Origin: Planctomycetaceae bacterium UBA2972
GTDB taxonomy: Bacteria > Planctomycetota > Planctomycetia > Pirellulales > Pirellulaceae
NCBI GenBank assembly: GCA_002348315.1
Contig: DEAW01000114.1
Span: 625-16,385 of the forward strand
Length of the DNA stretch: 15,761 nucleotides
Direction: 5' to 3'
Part shown: positions 14,527 through 15,761 of the stretch, in pieces
Position numbering within the stretch: position 1 is the stretch's first letter
Layout of the letters: each line of letters starts with the position of its first letter
The notes under the pieces: model-generated
Databases searched by the model: none
What the model saw: only the letters and a program-made list of their open reading frames with translations
What the model was told of the DNA's origin: nothing
Made by a program: the position numbers and the translations under genes

Positions 14527-15761
14527 TCAATTATACCACCGTCGCCTCAACCACCATTCCAAACTGATGGCCGATACAAAGATCAGAATGAGCCAATTCG
14601 AATTCCATAACAATCGAATATTTAATTCCTGTACAACGACGCGTCGACCTTTGGGAAGCTGTACTTTAATTCGATCCCATTCACGTGGCTCGTAGTATTT
14701 CCCACCGGTCTGTGAGGCTAAGGACTGCAGCGCGGCTTTGTCTCCACCGACAAACATATTCTCTCTGTCTTCAATACCAACGAAAATCTTAAGACGTTGC
14801 GGTTTTTCTTCAGCGCGCGCTGAACTCACCAATTCGACTGTATGGCTACCTCTTCGCAGACCTCCTATCGTGGCCGAAAACAATCCCTGCCGGAGGCTGT
14901 CCCGACCAAGTCGAACAAGCTTACTATTACCTCCTCCTGTGGTCAACTGAACGACCACGTCCTCTTCGGCCGGAGCCTGAAGAGGATCCAGATAACGAAC
15001 ATGAATCTCTGCGTCCTCGCCAAAATTTAGATGCTCTGAAGTGGCGCTTAGCTCAACCCCTTTCTCTCCATTACCAAGGCGGGTACCTGCAAGATATCTC
15101 ATTAACTGAATCCAGTACCTTGCGTAAGCATCGCCATACTCGGTCGTTTCCTGTGGATCCTGCCATCGCCAGGTGGAGTCGAAACCGTGGAACACGACCC
15201 TGCCCGCTCCAAAAAATCGCTGAGTCACCAAAGGCACTCGGCCATCAGACTCCGATTCCGCGAACAGCAATACACGAGAACCGGATTTCAAAACAGTACT
15301 TTGCAAATGCCAATAGGGACCTTCAAGCTGTGACCACAATGCTGCATTCTCGTCATTTCCCACATGCAGCGAAGTCAATGATGATTGCAACCCTAACCTG
15401 GAAAGCGTCAGTTGTCCGGGCGTGGTTGATGATACCGACGATTCAAAATTCTCGACACTTGCAGGAAACAATGCTGCTAAAGGTTGTCCTTCAAACCCAC
15501 TCGGAAGATGCTGTTCACCTGCAATAAAAGCAATTCCACCACCGCGCCGTGCAGCATAGTCTGCCAGACGATCCTGAGTGTCAAGTGGTAACAAATCGGG
15601 AGACACATCTCCGAGTACCACGACATCAAAAGCATTCAACCAATCCCGACTTTCCGGAAGTGAAGTGTAAAGCTTACTGTCTTGCTCAGCGAGTTGAGGG
15701 TCACTCGAACCTAAGACTGTCGAGACGTCAAATCTGAGGCGTCCTGTCGAATCCGTGGTTC
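14527..15761 (-). CDS. C-terminally anchored GATase-like envelope protein (5' end outside window)
   Basis: The last 410 codons are present. The frame is open to the right edge without a stop, so a TTG at 15639 that could be taken as the start is internal: translation upstream gives 'RLRFDVSTVLGSSDPQLAEQ' and 'SKLYTSLPESRDWLNAFDVV', continuous with a Rossmann-like domain. That domain continues with 'VVVLGDVSPDLL' and 'RLADYAARRGGGIAFIAGEQ', a class I glutamine-amidotransferase-like fold without an obvious catalytic Cys. It is followed by a heme-like or Ig-like beta part with 'VELVSSARAEEKPQRLKIFV', and by one membrane helix near the end (NWLILIFVSAISLEWWL) and a basic RRRWYN tail. The part outside the window may carry a von Willebrand A domain or further TM helices, as in planctomycete BatA-like proteins; this cannot be seen here. 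It precedes the 1004-residue gene by 4 nt. Confidence 0.85.
   Translation of the reverse strand, partial: TTDSTGRLRFDVSTVLGSSDPQLAEQDSKLYTSLPESRDWLNAFDVVVLGDVSPDLLPLDTQDRLADYAARRGGGIAFIAGEQHLPSGFEGQPLAALFPASVENFESSVSSTTPGQLTLSRLGLQSSLTSLHVGNDENAALWSQLEGPYWHLQSTVLKSGSRVLLFAESESDGRVPLVTQRFFGAGRVVFHGFDSTWRWQDPQETTEYGDAYARYWIQLMRYLAGTRLGNGEKGVELSATSEHLNFGEDAEIHVRYLDPLQAPAEEDVVVQLTTGGGNSKLVRLGRDSLRQGLFSATIGGLRRGSHTVELVSSARAEEKPQRLKIFVGIEDRENMFVGGDKAALQSLASQTGGKYYEPREWDRIKVQLPKGRRVVVQELNIRLLWNSNWLILIFVSAISLEWWLRRRWYN

Noticed and set aside
15637..15639. TTG codon as the start of the right-end gene
   Set aside because: The frame is open to the window edge and the 40 codons upstream continue the same Rossmann-like domain, so this codon is internal and the gene is 5'-truncated by the window.
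1..15761. Search for defence systems, mobile elements, CRISPR repeats, tRNAs and long direct repeats
   Set aside because: None was recognised by eye: no transposase or integrase motifs, no regularly spaced repeats and no cloverleaf-like segment with a conserved TψC arm. A covariance-model search would be needed to exclude small RNAs.

Overview
The window looks like a piece of a planctomycete chromosome, probably in or near the family Planctomycetaceae. This is inferred from gene content, not from a marker gene. The signs are paired DUF6263-like secreted proteins, an NPCBM-domain protein, a secreted squalene-cyclase-repeat protein, and a run of large envelope proteins with glutamine-amidotransferase-like folds plus membrane anchors. 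Coding density is high, base composition looks even throughout, and no tRNA, rRNA, insertion sequence, integrase or CRISPR array is visible. Thirteen of the fourteen genes lie on the minus strand; a single gene (apgM-like) is on the plus strand.

Right part (about 8571 to the right edge, minus strand): a tight five-gene cluster. Read 5' to 3' it holds a GATase-like, C-terminally anchored protein (5' end outside the window), a ~1000-residue three-TM protein with a helical periplasmic tail (DUF4175-like), a small secreted Q/P-rich protein with a W..LP..IR C-terminal motif, a Tat-exported squalene-cyclase-fold protein, and a secreted protein with four short beta repeats and an NPCBM domain. Gaps run from an 8-bp overlap to 23 nt. 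The cluster looks like an envelope or surface assembly module. Its function is not known to me.

Centre: two glycolytic genes stand head to head. Glucose-6-phosphate isomerase (pgi, minus) and an archaeal-type cofactor-independent phosphoglycerate mutase (apgM-like, plus) share a 221-nt intergenic region. Behind pgi on the minus strand come a UPF0173 metallo-hydrolase, two tandem DUF6263-like secreted proteins, a small Rieske protein and a MazG-like NTP pyrophosphohydrolase with a four-cysteine tail. Spacings of -1 to 61 nt suggest one transcription unit from pgi to mazG.

Left end: a secreted/anchored protein with a GATase-like domain and the 'GPLDYYVL' membrane motif is followed 39 nt later by the start of an ABC-transporter ATPase that runs off the left edge, which points to an ABC-2 type export or membrane-remodelling module. 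Several start codons were reassigned from upstream TTG codons to ATG codons on the basis of spacing, Shine-Dalgarno sites and family N-termini.
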